A stretch of 64,000 nt of DNA from Streptomyces sp. NBC_01244 (lineage in GTDB: Bacteria; Actinomycetota; Actinomycetes; Streptomycetales; Streptomycetaceae): contig NZ_CP108488.1 in the NCBI RefSeq assembly GCF_035987325.1, positions 1,426,001 through 1,490,000 of the forward strand. The letters are read 5' to 3'. Position numbers and translations under genes: made by a program. Of the stretch, positions 16,898 through 27,668 are shown piece after piece (the first letter of the stretch is position 1; each line of letters begins with the position of its first letter). A model generated the notes under the pieces. That model saw only the letters and a program-made list of their open reading frames with translations, did no database searches and was not told where the DNA came from.

Positions 16898-19105
16898 TCA
16901 GGGGAAGGAGACCACCGTCGAGGGGACCGTCGAGGTGCCCGCGGGAACGGTGGATGCCCCGGTGTCGTTGATGACGTGCTCGTAGTGGCCGTTGCCGCCG
17001 AGCGACACCGTCAGGAGGCTGTGGAACGTGACGCCCGGCTTCACGGGGGCCTTGAACCCGTGGTCCTGGCGGATGTTCGGATCCACGTTGTAGTTGCAGT
17101 AGCTGCCGAGGCCCCAGGCTTCGTGCGTGGTCACCGAGTCGTCGACCCGGTAGGCGGCGTAGCCCTTGGTGGCGCCGTTCTGGACGGCGGCCTGGTTCGG
17201 GGCGTCGTACGCCTTCTCGTTCTGGTAGAAGATCGTCTTTCCTCGCTCGCCGAACCACTCCACGTCGTACTTGTTGAAGTGCTCGACGAACAGGCCCGTG
17301 GCCAGGACATCGTCACCCGTGACCCGCACCCCGTAGTCGGCGCGGTTGGTCTCCCAGCCCACGCCCTCGCCGTGGTCGGCGCGCCACACCCAGGTGTGGT
17401 CGACGATGGTGTCGTCGCTGTTGACGACCATGCTGGTGGTCGCCTTGCCCGCGCCCGCCCCGCCGACGCGGATGTAGACGTCCTGGACGGTCGTCGGGTT
17501 CGCGGCGTGGTCGGCGGAGGCACCGGCCGGACCGACTTCCAGGAGGGTCGGGGAGTTGACCGGTCCGGCATCGATGAGGAAGCCGGCGAGCCGGACCCCG
17601 TCCACGTCGGCCACCTTCATGGCGGTCACCCCGTTGTCCGGGATGACGGTGGCCAGGCCCAGGCCCAGCACGATCGTGCCGGGCCGGTTGACGTTGATGG
17701 TCTGGTCGACGTGGTAGATGCCGGGCGTGAACAGCAGGTGCAGGCCCTGGGCGAGCGCGCTGTTGATGGTGGCGGCCGTCGCTCCGGGCTTGACCACGTA
17801 GAACTTGCTCAGCGGGACCGACTCGCCCTGGGGCGCGCCGCTCGCCCAGGTGGTACCGCGCGCGTTGGTGCGCTTGGCCGGCGCGAAGACCTTGTACTCG
17901 TTCCCGTCCAGGTAGAGGAAGGGCTTCTCCCGTGAGACGGGGGTGGTGTCGAGGGTGGTGTAGCGGGGCTCCGGGAAGGAGTTGGCGGGAGCGCCCTCGA
18001 CGCCGGAGAAGGTCATGTTCCACACGCCGTTGGTCCAGCCGCCGATGGTGCTGTCGCGGGTGTACCACTGCTGCTGCGAGTACGGGCCGACCGTGCCGTC
18101 GACCTTGCTGTCGGCGATGTAGCCGCCACTGGCCCAGCCGTACCCGGCGGGGGCGAGGTTGAGGTCGCCCTTGACGTGCATCCGGCGGAAGGAGGCCGCC
18201 TGGGACACCGCCCAGCGGTTGGTGCCGCTGACCGGCTTGACGGCGAAGTTCTCGGCGGCGCGCCAGAAGTTCTGGGTGGCGTTGCCGCCGAACCAGCCGG
18301 CGTCCACGGTCACGTCGCCGTTGAAGGTGGTGTCGTCCGGGTTCAGGCCGAGGCCGGCGATCTGGGTGTAGAAGCCGATCTGGGCGTTGATGTTGTCGTA
18401 CGTGCCCGGCTTGAACAGGAAGGCGTGCCGGCCGCTGCCGAACTGCGCCGACTCCTGCTCGCGGAAGACCTGGTCCAGCTTGTCCTGGATACCGGGGGTC
18501 GCGGGGTCGATGACGTGCACGTTGGGGCCCAGGTCGCCGCCGCCCGGCAGGGTCGGGCCGCCGCCGTCGCCCCCGGTGGTACCGAACACCTTGAACTCCC
18601 ACAGCGAGTAGCCGTAGCCGGTGGCCCGGGTGACGCCCTGCATGCGGACGTAGCGGGCGGTCCCGGTGATGCTCACGGTTTCGGTGCCGCCGGAGCCGGT
18701 GGCCGTGGAATGGGCCGTGGACCAGTCGGTGCCGTTGGTCGACAGTTCGATCCGGTAGGCCTTCGCGTAGGCGGCCTCCCACTGCAGGACGACCTTGCTC
18801 AGCGCGGTCGCGGCGCCGAGGTCGACCTGCAGCCACTGGGCGTCGGAGGCCGCGCTGGACCACCGGGAGCCGTTGTCGCCGTCGACGGCGTCGGCTGCCG
18901 GGGTGCCGTAGTGCTCCTGGCTGGAGGCCGTGACCGACTTGCCCTGGGAGAGCAGTGGCGGCTCGGCCGAGGCGGCGGGGGCCGCCGGCGCCAGCGCGAG
19001 CAGGCTGCCGAAGAGGGCGGTCGTGACCGCCCCGGCGATCCCCCTCCGGGTGGAAACTGGACGTCGTCTGCGTGGCGACGCATCGACGGGTATGCCAGTG
19101 GGCAT
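16898..19105 (-). CDS. Secreted GH55-like beta-1,3-glucanase with discoidin domain
   Basis: A 735-residue exported protein: signal peptide about 1-47 (ASAE cleavage region), a discoidin domain about 50-180, a Gly/Pro linker, then a right-handed beta-helix region to the end. The C-terminal part (DHTWVWRADHGEGVGWETN, FVEHFNKYDVEWFGERG, GSYCNYNVDPNIRQDHGFKAP) is characteristic of the actinobacterial proteins often labelled 'coagulation factor 5/8 type domain', some of which are GH55 exo-beta-1,3-glucanases. AAGGAG lies six bases before the ATG at 19105. A LacI-type operator overlies its promoter. Probable role: extracellular attack on laminarin-like glucans. The GH55 label is from recalled family resemblance, not alignment. 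Confidence 0.8.
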   Translation of the reverse strand: MPTGIPVDASPRRRRPVSTRRGIAGAVTTALFGSLLALAPAAPAASAEPPLLSQGKSVTASSQEHYGTPAADAVDGDNGSRWSSAASDAQWLQVDLGAATALSKVVLQWEAAYAKAYRIELSTNGTDWSTAHSTATGSGGTETVSITGTARYVRMQGVTRATGYGYSLWEFKVFGTTGGDGGGPTLPGGGDLGPNVHVIDPATPGIQDKLDQVFREQESAQFGSGRHAFLFKPGTYDNINAQIGFYTQIAGLGLNPDDTTFNGDVTVDAGWFGGNATQNFWRAAENFAVKPVSGTNRWAVSQAASFRRMHVKGDLNLAPAGYGWASGGYIADSKVDGTVGPYSQQQWYTRDSTIGGWTNGVWNMTFSGVEGAPANSFPEPRYTTLDTTPVSREKPFLYLDGNEYKVFAPAKRTNARGTTWASGAPQGESVPLSKFYVVKPGATAATINSALAQGLHLLFTPGIYHVDQTINVNRPGTIVLGLGLATVIPDNGVTAMKVADVDGVRLAGFLIDAGPVNSPTLLEVGPAGASADHAANPTTVQDVYIRVGGAGAGKATTSMVVNSDDTIVDHTWVWRADHGEGVGWETNRADYGVRVTGDDVLATGLFVEHFNKYDVEWFGERGKTIFYQNEKAYDAPNQAAVQNGATKGYAAYRVDDSVTTHEAWGLGSYCNYNVDPNIRQDHGFKAPVKPGVTFHSLLTVSLGGNGHYEHVINDTGASTVPAGTSTVPSTVVSFP

Positions 19106-19132
19106 CGGTGCTCCTTTAACGAACCTGAAACG

Positions 19133-19146
19133 GGAGAGCGCTCTCC
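19133..19146. promoter_or_regulatory. LacI-type operator of the GH55-like gene
   Basis: Perfect palindrome GGAGAGCGCTCTCC, identical to those at 14138-14151 and 27963-27976, lying two bases downstream of the -10 element of the GH55-like promoter. Confidence 0.85.
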
Positions 19147-19148
19147 AG

Positions 19149-19178
19149 ACCTTGCCCGTAACGCGATCGACCGGTCAA
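19149..19178 (-). promoter_or_regulatory. Promoter of the GH55-like gene
   Basis: On the minus strand TTGACC (19178-19173), an 18-bp spacer and CAAGGT (19154-19149), followed two bases later by the operator. The -35 and spacer match the GH3 promoter layout. Confidence 0.6.
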
Positions 19179-19342
19179 GGAGCTTGACGACTTTTCTTTC
19201 GTCTTTCATTAAGTAGCGAGGGGTGCGGGTACGAGAGGACGGACCCCAGTCCGGAGGATGGGGCGCATGAGGCGGGGGCCTGGGGCGCGGTGCTACGCGA
19301 TCCGGCCCGGCTCCCGGTGCCGCGCGGCGCGCGGGGCCTGCC

Positions 19343-19369
19343 CGTACGGCGCGTACGGCGCGTACGGCG
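19343..19369. repeat. 9-bp tandem repeat, three units
   Basis: Three exact copies of CGTACGGCG in noncoding DNA upstream of the small gene at 19416. Unit length equals that of the minisatellite in the SDR gene but the sequence is unrelated. Confidence 0.8.
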
Positions 19370-19415
19370 GGACGCTCGGCGTGCTGAACCGACCGGGTCC
19401 GCGCACGCTTGATGC

Positions 19416-19646
19416 ATGGCCGACCAGGCACAGGTCACCGTCCACCCCGTCGCCCCCACGGGCGGCCGACGGGTGACCGCCCACGTGCACGGCAGCGATG
19501 CGCCACTCGGCGTGGCCCATGGCATGTCCGATGTGGCCGAGTTCCTGCGGCGGGCGGGCTGGCTCGACGAGGAGGACTGGCCGCCGATCACGTGGCGTGG
19601 CGGCGGGCCGGCGGTCTGGGGAGGCGAGCCGGATGCCGGAGCGTGA
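19416..19646 (+). CDS. Small conserved-looking actinobacterial protein
   Basis: A 76-residue protein starting MADQAQVTVHPVAPTGGRRVTAHV and containing VAEFLRRAGWLDEEDW. The pattern resembles small hypothetical proteins I recall from streptomycetes, but no function is known to me. Its end overlaps the next gene by 14 bp, indicating a two-gene unit. Confidence 0.6.
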   Translation: MADQAQVTVHPVAPTGGRRVTAHVHGSDAPLGVAHGMSDVAEFLRRAGWLDEEDWPPITWRGGGPAVWGGEPDAGA

Positions 19647-19986
19647 CGCATGGCGGCAGTGGGGCGTACCACTGGAGCCGCCGCAGAGCCTTCTCCACCC
19701 TCCGACGGGCCGGCCCGTCGACGACAACCACCGGACGATGATCCTCGACTGGGCGGTCAACCAGTACATCGCCAACGGGTGGCGCGTGGAGTCGCGCTCC
19801 CCCACCCAGGCCGTGCTGGTCCGCGGGGAACAGGTGAACCACGTGCTGCACGCCGTCCTGACCGTGTTCACCTGTCTGCTGTGGGGCATCGTGTGGCTGG
19901 CGGTCGCCGCGATGAGCAAGGTCGAGCGGGTCGCGCTCACCGTGGACCAGGGCGGGCACGTACAGGCCGTACAGGGGCCGGGCTGA
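19633..19986 (+). CDS. Small membrane protein of unknown function
   Basis: A 117-residue protein with a soluble N-terminal part (TMILDWAVNQYIANGWRVESRSPTQAVLV) and one hydrophobic segment at about residues 78-100 (AVLTVFTCLLWGIVWLAVAA). The layout is that of short Streptomyces proteins with a single or hairpin membrane segment. It overlaps the preceding small gene; an 8-bp stem-loop at 20004-20027 probably ends the transcript. Confidence 0.7.
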   Translation: MPERDAWRQWGVPLEPPQSLLHPPTGRPVDDNHRTMILDWAVNQYIANGWRVESRSPTQAVLVRGEQVNHVLHAVLTVFTCLLWGIVWLAVAAMSKVERVALTVDQGGHVQAVQGPG

Positions 19987-20003
19987 ACCCGGACGCACGG
20001 CAG

Positions 20004-20027
20004 CCCTCCCGTGGGGAGCCGGGAGGG
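20004..20027 (+). terminator. Stem-loop after the small membrane protein gene
   Basis: Inverted repeat CCCTCCCG / CGGGAGGG with an 8-base loop, 17 bp after the stop at 19986, between convergent genes. Confidence 0.6.
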
Positions 20028-20169
20028 TGCCGGGCCCGGGATGGTCCGGAGCCACACCATAGGCAGCGGAACACGCAGGCCGGTAGGCATATGACAGGGT
20101 AAGTTCCGGATGCTCCGTCCCCCGGCGCCGGGCCGGGCAAGATCCGAAAGAGACGGCCCGGCCGCCGGA

Positions 20170-21525
<1,356 letters not shown>

Positions 21526-21556
21526 AGCAAGCCTTTCGAAGATCAATGGGAGGGGG

Positions 21557-22435
21557 CTACTTGACGGCGCCGGCGGTCAGCCCGGTGACGAGGTAGCGCT
21601 GGAGGAGGAGGAAGCCGCCGACGACGGGCAGGCTCACGACGAGCGAGGCGGCCATGACCTGGTTCCAGTACACGTCGTTCTGGGTCGAGTAGCCCTGCAG
21701 GCCCACCGCGAGGGTGCGGGTCGCGTCGTTGGTCATGACCGAGGCGAACAGCACTTCGCCCCAGGCGGTCATGAAGGCGTAGACGGCGACGGCGACGATG
21801 CCGGGGATCGCGGCGGGCACGATGACGCGGAACAGCGCGCCGAGCGGACCGCAGCCGTCGACCTTGGCGGCTTCGTCGAGGTCCCTGGGGACCGAGTCGA
21901 AGTATCCGATCAGCATCCAGATCGAGAAGGGCAGCGAGAACGTCAGGTAGGTGAGGATCAGCCCGGCGCGCGAGCCGAACAGCGCGATCCCGGTGGCGTT
22001 GCCGATGTTGACGTAGATGAGGAACAGCGGCAGCAGGAAGAGGATGCCGGGGAACATCTGCGTCGACAGCACCGTGACGGTGAAGACCCGCTTGCCGCGG
22101 AAGGAGTAGCGGCTGACGGCGTAGGCCGCGAAGATCGCGATGACGACGGAGAAGACGGTCGCCGCCCCGGCCACGATCAGCGAGTTCATGAAGTAGTCGC
22201 CGAGGGGGACGGTCTTCCAGATGTCGAAGTACGGCTGGACGGTCAGGCCCGAGGGGATCCACTGGAACTTCCCCGACACGTCCTGCAGCGGCTTCAGGGA
22301 GCTGGAGATCATGACGTACACCGGCAGCAGGACGAACCCGGTGAGGAGCGTCAGGAACACCAGCCGGCTCACGAGGAACGACTTGGGGGGCGCCATGGGC
22401 GACCGGGACTGCACCGCCTGAGTGTGCTTAGGCAT
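21557..22435 (-). CDS. Sugar ABC transporter permease (MalG type)
   Basis: A 292-residue inner-membrane permease with six predicted membrane segments and the EAA loop ([21 protein letters not shown]) that docks onto the ATPase. The length and C-terminal end without extra segments fit the CUT1 MalG subfamily. The start overlaps the end of the upstream permease gene by 8 bp, so both are made together. The ATPase is probably the MsiK-like protein at 26313-27668, because the operon has none of its own. Confidence 0.93.
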   Translation of the reverse strand: MPKHTQAVQSRSPMAPPKSFLVSRLVFLTLLTGFVLLPVYVMISSSLKPLQDVSGKFQWIPSGLTVQPYFDIWKTVPLGDYFMNSLIVAGAATVFSVVIAIFAAYAVSRYSFRGKRVFTVTVLSTQMFPGILFLLPLFLIYVNIGNATGIALFGSRAGLILTYLTFSLPFSIWMLIGYFDSVPRDLDEAAKVDGCGPLGALFRVIVPAAIPGIVAVAVYAFMTAWGEVLFASVMTNDATRTLAVGLQGYSTQNDVYWNQVMAASLVVSLPVVGGFLLLQRYLVTGLTAGAVK

Positions 22436-23423
22436 CGGTGGCGCTCCTTCCTCGGGAGGTGAACAGGAGGTAGAGGCCGGTCACCACGAGCAGGAACAGC
22501 AGCAGCAGGACGGACATCGCCGAACCGGTGCCGAAGTTCCAGGTCTGGAACGAGGACTGGTAGATGTGGATGGAGATGAGGTCGGCCGAGGCCGGCGCCG
22601 ATTTGCCGAACAGGACGAACGGCGTGTTGAAGTCGTTGAACGTCCACAGGAACAGCACCAGGATCAGGACCTGGTTGACCGGGCGCAGCGAGGGGAGCGT
22701 GATGCGGCGGATCTGCTGCCAGACTCCCGCTCCGTCCAGGGCCGCGGCCTCGTAGATCTCGCGGGGGATGTTCTGCAGGCCGGCCATCATGATGAGGAAG
22801 GCGAAGGGCCAGCCTTTCCAGACCGAGACGACCAGCAGGGTGACGAAGGCGTTGTCGCCGATGAGCCAGAACGGCGGGCTGTCGGTGAGACCGAGCTGGT
22901 CGTGGATGACGTGGTTCACCAGGCCGTTGTCGCGCTGGAACATGAAGGCCCAGGTGATGACGGCGGCGTAGACGGGCAGCGCGTACGGCACCAGGAAGAT
23001 GGTGCGCAGGATGCCCCGGCCCTTGAACGTCTCCTGCATGAAGATCGCGGCCGCCGTGCCGATCAGCCAGCACAGTCCCACGGAGAAGAAGGTGAACAGG
23101 CACGTGGTGAGGAAGGAGCTCAGCAGTGCCTCGCCGACCGGTGCGTCGAAGTCGACGGTCAGGGAGTAGTTGTCCAGGCCGGCCCAGGGCGCGTTGCCCC
23201 AGTCGCGGAGGTAGAACTGGGTGAGTTCCTTGAAGCTGACCACGATGCCGATGACCATCGGGATCAGGTGGACCAGGAGCTCGAGGACGAGTGCGGGGAG
23301 CAGCAGCAGGTACGGCAGGGAGATGCGGCGGAGCCGCCCGGAGCGGCGGGTGCGCGGCGCCGCTCCGGGGTGGTTCTTCCGTACCGTCCGCTTGCCCGTG
23401 CGCGGGGGGGCGGTGGTGGTCAT
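22428..23423 (-). CDS. Sugar ABC transporter permease (MalF type)
   Basis: A 331-residue CUT1 permease with a basic N-terminal tail, six or so membrane segments beginning near residue 35, and the EAA loop YEAAALDGAGVWQQIRRITLP. It pairs with the MalG-type permease encoded immediately downstream with overlapping ends, and follows the substrate-binding lipoprotein gene by 13 bp. Specificity is inferred from the GH1 gene in the same operon: probably beta-linked gluco-oligosaccharides. Confidence 0.93.
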   Translation of the reverse strand: MTTTAPPRTGKRTVRKNHPGAAPRTRRSGRLRRISLPYLLLLPALVLELLVHLIPMVIGIVVSFKELTQFYLRDWGNAPWAGLDNYSLTVDFDAPVGEALLSSFLTTCLFTFFSVGLCWLIGTAAAIFMQETFKGRGILRTIFLVPYALPVYAAVITWAFMFQRDNGLVNHVIHDQLGLTDSPPFWLIGDNAFVTLLVVSVWKGWPFAFLIMMAGLQNIPREIYEAAALDGAGVWQQIRRITLPSLRPVNQVLILVLFLWTFNDFNTPFVLFGKSAPASADLISIHIYQSSFQTWNFGTGSAMSVLLLLFLLVVTGLYLLFTSRGRSATDA

Positions 23424-23436
23424 GAGGTATCCGTGC

Positions 23437-24756
23437 CTACTTCTTGGGCATCTGCTGCTGGGCCTTCTCGAGCTTGGCCTTCACCGACTCCGGCGTCACC
23501 GGACGGCCGGCCGCCGCGTCGGCGAAGAGCTCCTTGACCGCGGTGCCCACCACCGTCTCGAACTGCGACTCCTCGGGGACCTGCGGCAGGGCGGAGGCGC
23601 TCTTGGCGAGGGTGTCGCGCAGGACGGACAGACCGGGGGTGTTGAAGGCGGGGTCCGTCTGCGCGGACTTGACCGGCGGGATGGAGCCGTAGGCCTTGTT
23701 GAGGACCTTCTGCTCCTCGTCACCGGTCATGAAGTTCACGAACTTCGTGGCGCCGTCGAGGTTCTTGGTGTTCTTGAAGACGGCCATGTTGATGCCGGCG
23801 ACCATCGAGTTGGTGGAGGTGCCCTGTCCCGGCGCGCCGGACTGCACGGGCGCGGGGACGACGCCCCACTCGTCCTCCTTCATGCCCTGCGCGGCGAAGG
23901 TGGCCGACGCGGTCTGCCACAGCACCATGGCGGTCTTGCCCTTGGCGAAGTCGCTCAGCGACTGGTTCTGGGAGTACTCGGCGTTGCCCTTGGCCACGAT
24001 CTGCGCGTCTGCCATCAGGTCGACGTACTGCTTGACGGCCTTGACGGCGCCGTCGGAGGTGAAGTCGGCCTTGCCGTCCGCGGTGAAGAAGTCGGCGCCG
24101 TGCTGCTTGCCCAGGACGAAGACCTGGTGGATGTTGTTCGACAGGTTGGAGCCCTCGACGCCCAGCCCGGCCTTGCCGTCCTTGGTCAGCTGCTTGCCCG
24201 TGGCGACCACCTCGTCCCAGGTGGTCGGCGGCTTGGTGACGCCCGCGTCGGCGAAGGCCTTCTTGTTGTAGTAGAGCGCGTAGGCCATGGAGTACAGCGG
24301 GACGGCCGCCGGGTCCTGTCCCTGGACGCCGGTGGAGCCGAGCGCCGACTCCACGAACCGGTCCTTGCCGCCGATCTTCTCGAAGTTCTTGGCGTCCCAC
24401 GGGAGCAGTGCGCCGCTGGCCTGCAGTGAGGCGCTCCAGGTGTTGCCGATGTTCAGGACGTCGGGGCCCTGACCGGAGGTGGTCGCGGTCAGGATGCGGT
24501 TGAGCAGGTCGCCCCACGGCACGACCTCGAGCTTGACCTTGATGCCCGTCTGCTTCTCGAACTTGTCGAGCTCGGGCTGGAGGACCTGCTTGTCGACCTC
24601 GAGGCTCGATCCCTGGTTGGAGGCCCAGTAGGTCAGCGTCTTCGGCTGCTCGTTGGACCCGCCCCCGTCGGTGGAGCCGCCACCGCCGCAGGCAGCCGCC
24701 CCGAGGACGAGGGAGAGGGTGACGGCGCCTACCGCTGCGACTCTGATTCTGCGCAT
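23437..24756 (-). CDS. Sugar ABC transporter substrate-binding lipoprotein
   Basis: A 439-residue extracellular solute-binding protein (family 1). Residues 1-22 are a lipoprotein signal with LGAAAC lipobox; Cys23 would be lipidated and anchor the protein outside the membrane. The mature part begins with a Gly/Ser linker, then LTYWASNQGSSLEV and the FEKQTGIKVKLEVVPWGDL strand-helix typical of CUT1 binding proteins. First gene of the operon and divergent from the ROK regulator gene. Confidence 0.93.
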   Translation of the reverse strand: MRRIRVAAVGAVTLSLVLGAAACGGGGSTDGGGSNEQPKTLTYWASNQGSSLEVDKQVLQPELDKFEKQTGIKVKLEVVPWGDLLNRILTATTSGQGPDVLNIGNTWSASLQASGALLPWDAKNFEKIGGKDRFVESALGSTGVQGQDPAAVPLYSMAYALYYNKKAFADAGVTKPPTTWDEVVATGKQLTKDGKAGLGVEGSNLSNNIHQVFVLGKQHGADFFTADGKADFTSDGAVKAVKQYVDLMADAQIVAKGNAEYSQNQSLSDFAKGKTAMVLWQTASATFAAQGMKEDEWGVVPAPVQSGAPGQGTSTNSMVAGINMAVFKNTKNLDGATKFVNFMTGDEEQKVLNKAYGSIPPVKSAQTDPAFNTPGLSVLRDTLAKSASALPQVPEESQFETVVGTAVKELFADAAAGRPVTPESVKAKLEKAQQQMPKK

Positions 24757-24836
24757 GGCTCCATGGGCCTTTCAGGAAGGAACGGGATGCCGACTGCGGG
24801 GTGGGGGGCGGACGTTCCGCGGTTCGCCCCCAAAAC

Positions 24837-24859
24837 CACATGGCTTAATTTAGGATGTG
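24837..24859. promoter_or_regulatory. Candidate regulator site between SBP operon and ROK gene
   Basis: In the 184-bp divergent region, an AT-rich patch unusual for this genome is bounded by inverted CACAT (24837-24841) and ATGTG (24855-24859) and is followed by GTTAAACC. ROK regulators often bind AT-rich palindromes, so this is a candidate ROK operator. The LacI-type palindrome of the neighbouring hydrolase genes is absent here. Confidence 0.4.
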
Positions 24860-24940
24860 AGTTAAACCTCAAGCGAAGGACTCGTCAAGAGCGTTCACGC
24901 AGGTATCTTGCAGTTATGGGCATCGAAGACAGGGGACAGA

Positions 24941-26260
24941 GTGCGAGTACGTAGCGGCCGAACAGTGCGTGACCTGCGTCGGGAGAACCGGACCGCCGTT
25001 CTGCAACGGTTGTATTTCGACGGTCCCCTGAGCCGCTTCTCGCTGGGTCCCGCCACGGGGCTGAGCTCCGGATCCATCAGCAACGTGGTCGCCGAGCTGG
25101 TCAACGACGGCCTGGTGGAGGAAGCCGGGAGCGTCGAGTCGGCCGGCGGACGCCCCAGGACCCTGCTCCGCGTCAGCCCGACCAGCGGCTACATGATCGG
25201 CGTGGACGTCGGCGAGACCCGCATCCGCATCGAGCTCTTCGACCTGACCCTGACCGAGCTCGCACGCGTGGAGCGTCCCCTGGATGCGGCGGGGCCCCGC
25301 CGCATCGACCGCTACGACGTCGCCGTCGTCGTGCGACACCTCCGCGAGGGCATCGCCGAGGTACTGCAGGCGGCCGCCATCGCACCCGAGCGGCTGCTCG
25401 GCGTCGGCATCGGCGTGCCCGGCATCGTCGCCAGGACCGCGGACGGCGCCGTCGTCCACGGCCAGACCATCGGCTGGGACGCCGTCCCCCTGGAGCGGAT
25501 GCTGCGCGACTCCCGGCTCCTGCCCGAAACCGTCCCCTACTACATCGACAACGGGGCCAAAACCCTCGGCCAGGCCGAAATGTGGTTCGGCGCGGGCCGC
25601 GGGGCACGCAACGCGGTCGTCGTGCTCTTCGGCTCGGGTGTCGGCGCCTGCGTGGTCAGCGAGGACACCCGCACCGGCCGCGCCATCGAGTGGGGCCACC
25701 TGACCGTACGCGTCCGCGGGCGCCGCTGCCGCTGCGGCGCCCAGGGCTGCCTGGAGGCGTACGCGGGGGCCGAAGCCCTCCTGGAACGCTGGGTCGAGGC
25801 CGGTGGGCGCCCGCCGGCCGCCGCCGACGAGGAGACCGCCCTGACCGCGATGCTGGCCGCTGCCTACCCGGCGCCGGGCCCCGACGGCGCCGATGCGCGG
25901 GCCGACACGACGGCCCTGGCCGTCCTGGAGGAGACCGCCGAGTACCTCGGCGCGGGATTCTCCGACCTGATCAACCTCTTCCAGCCCGAACGCATCCTCG
26001 TCGGCGGCTGGGCCGGCCTGCAGCTCGGCACCCGCTTCCTGGACTCCGTACGGTCCTACGCCACCTCCTACGCCCTGTCGTATCCGGCCGCCAACGTCCG
26101 CATCGACCTGGGAACCTTCGGCCCCGACGCCGTCACCGTCGGCGCGGGAATCCTGCCGCTCGCCGACTTCTTCGCGCGGGGCGGCCACGGCACGGAACCC
26201 GAACGCGAGGAGCCGCTTCCGGCCTGGCGCACCACGCTGCAGGAGCGTGCGGCGCACTGA
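24941..26260 (+). CDS. ROK family transcriptional regulator
   Basis: A 439-residue protein with an N-terminal winged helix (about 10-70; LRRENRTAVLQRLYFDGPLSR then GPATGLSSGSISNVVAELV) and a ROK kinase-like domain. Visible ROK features are DVGETRIRIELFD (phosphate-loop-like), GVGIGVPGIV, DNGAKTLGQAEMWFG, and the zinc motif GH...CRCGAQGCLEAY. Starting at GTG 24941 places AGGGGACAGA just upstream. It is divergent from the sugar transporter operon and is its likely sugar-responsive repressor. Whether it also has glucokinase activity cannot be told, but the DNA-binding domain points to regulation. Confidence 0.9.
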   Translation: MRVRSGRTVRDLRRENRTAVLQRLYFDGPLSRFSLGPATGLSSGSISNVVAELVNDGLVEEAGSVESAGGRPRTLLRVSPTSGYMIGVDVGETRIRIELFDLTLTELARVERPLDAAGPRRIDRYDVAVVVRHLREGIAEVLQAAAIAPERLLGVGIGVPGIVARTADGAVVHGQTIGWDAVPLERMLRDSRLLPETVPYYIDNGAKTLGQAEMWFGAGRGARNAVVVLFGSGVGACVVSEDTRTGRAIEWGHLTVRVRGRRCRCGAQGCLEAYAGAEALLERWVEAGGRPPAAADEETALTAMLAAAYPAPGPDGADARADTTALAVLEETAEYLGAGFSDLINLFQPERILVGGWAGLQLGTRFLDSVRSYATSYALSYPAANVRIDLGTFGPDAVTVGAGILPLADFFARGGHGTEPEREEPLPAWRTTLQERAAH

Positions 26261-26312
26261 ACCACCGGGCCACCCCGCACTCCGCGAGGTGGGCCGGCCT
26301 GCGCGAGGGAAA

Positions 26313-27668
26313 CTACCTCTCCAGAGGCGCGAGCCCCTCCCCGGCCGGAGACACCCGGCGCCCCGCATGGTCGAAGACGTACAGCTGCCCGAGGTCGACC
26401 AGCAGCGGGATCTGGGCCCCCACCCGCACCCGGACGTGCGGCCCCGTGCGCACCACGAGGTCGCTGCGCACCGCCCCCAGCCGCTGCGGATCGGCCCCCG
26501 CGTCCGGCCCCTGAGCGGATTGCGGCGGCGCCTCCAGGACCGCCACCGACCCGGACAGCCGTTCCACGGCCCGGTCCCTGAGCCGTCCGAGGCCACTCCG
26601 CTGCCGCCTGAGGCCGGCGCGCCCGGGAGCGGCCGGGTGCCGCGCCGACTCCAGGTCCGCCACCACCGCGGGGCGCGAGCCCGTGTCCACGTGCACCAGC
26701 GCCTCGTGCCCCTGGTACTCGACGTGCTCGACGATGCCCGTCATCGCCACCTCGCCGGGCCGTGCCTGGCTGGGCGGGGCGATCCTGACCGCCTCCGACC
26801 GCAGGCCGACGATGACGGGGCGGCCCTGCTGGATCCGCAGCAGCTGGTGATCCGTGCTGAGGGGCTGGGGAAGGGTGAGCCGGTGCCGTCCCAGGTCGAC
26901 CCACATGCCCGCGCCCAGCGGCGCGTGGACCACGGCCTGGAGCAGGCTGATGCGGGGTGTTCCGATGAACGCTGCCACGAACACGTTCGCCGGCAGGGCG
27001 TAGGTGTCCCGAGGTGAGCTGACCTGCTGCAGCACACCGCCCCGCATGACCGCCACCCGGTGTCCCAGCGACATGGCCTCGGACTGATCGTGCGTCACAT
27101 AGACGGTGGTGACACCCAGCTCGGAGGTCAACCGGGCTATCTCGGCCCGCAGATGGCCGCGCAGCTTCGAGTCCAGGCTGGAGAGCGGCTCGTCCATCAG
27201 GAACACCGACGGCTTGCGGGAGATGGCCCGGCCCATCGCGACCCGCTGGCGCTCGCCGCCCGAAAGCTGTCCGGGGAACCGGTCGAGGAGGTCCTCGATG
27301 CCGAGCATCCGGGCGGTGGCCTCCACCTGCGGCTCGTGATCCCCGCGGGGGTCGCGCAGCTTCAGCGGGAAACCGATGTTGGCCCGGCCCGTCATGTTCG
27401 GATACAGCGCGAAGCTCTGGAACACCATCGCGATGTCCCGCTCGCTCGGCGGCATGTGGTTGGCGTACGCGCCGTCGAGGAACAGCGCGCCCTCGGTGAT
27501 GTCCTCCAGCCCCGCGATCATCCGCAGGACAGTGGACTTGCCGCAGCCCGAGGGGCCCAGCAGAACCAGGAACTCGCCCGGCTCGACGGTCAGGGAGACA
27601 CGCTCGACGGCAAAGGAGTTGCGCCCGTACGTCTTGCTGACATCGCGCAACGCGATGGAACGACTCAT
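26313..27668 (-). CDS. MsiK/UgpC-like multiple-sugar ABC ATPase
   Basis: A 451-residue CUT1-type ATP-binding protein: Walker A GPSGCGKST at 38-46, Q-loop FQSFALYP, signature LSGGERQR, Walker B VFLMDEPLSSLD and the H-loop VTHDQ. The C-terminal TOBE/regulatory region is longer than in MsiK (about 377 residues) and includes a basic Arg-rich insert (about 355-385), so it is probably a paralogue rather than MsiK itself. It can energise the nearby permease pair, which lacks a dedicated ATPase. It is convergent with the ROK gene. Confidence 0.9.
   Translation of the reverse strand: MSRSIALRDVSKTYGRNSFAVERVSLTVEPGEFLVLLGPSGCGKSTVLRMIAGLEDITEGALFLDGAYANHMPPSERDIAMVFQSFALYPNMTGRANIGFPLKLRDPRGDHEPQVEATARMLGIEDLLDRFPGQLSGGERQRVAMGRAISRKPSVFLMDEPLSSLDSKLRGHLRAEIARLTSELGVTTVYVTHDQSEAMSLGHRVAVMRGGVLQQVSSPRDTYALPANVFVAAFIGTPRISLLQAVVHAPLGAGMWVDLGRHRLTLPQPLSTDHQLLRIQQGRPVIVGLRSEAVRIAPPSQARPGEVAMTGIVEHVEYQGHEALVHVDTGSRPAVVADLESARHPAAPGRAGLRRQRSGLGRLRDRAVERLSGSVAVLEAPPQSAQGPDAGADPQRLGAVRSDLVVRTGPHVRVRVGAQIPLLVDLGQLYVFDHAGRRVSPAGEGLAPLER

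Larger units (their letters stand above)
19106..19415. other. Intergenic region upstream of GH55-like gene
   Basis: These 310 bp carry the GH55-like promoter and operator (19133-19178), an AT-richer patch near 19190-19213 and a three-unit 9-bp repeat (19343-19369). I see no supported gene. Confidence 0.7.

Noticed and set aside
14324..17935. Very long open plus-strand frame (about 1200 codons) opposite the two exported hydrolase genes
   Set aside because: It is antisense to two genes with signal peptides and recognisable domains; its translation is low-complexity Gly/Arg/Val typical of high-GC shadow frames.
16898..19105. Adenylate cyclase or blood-coagulation-factor function sometimes attached to such proteins
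   Set aside because: Only the discoidin carbohydrate-binding fold is shared with coagulation factors; the body is a beta-helix hydrolase of GH55 type and no cyclase motif is present.
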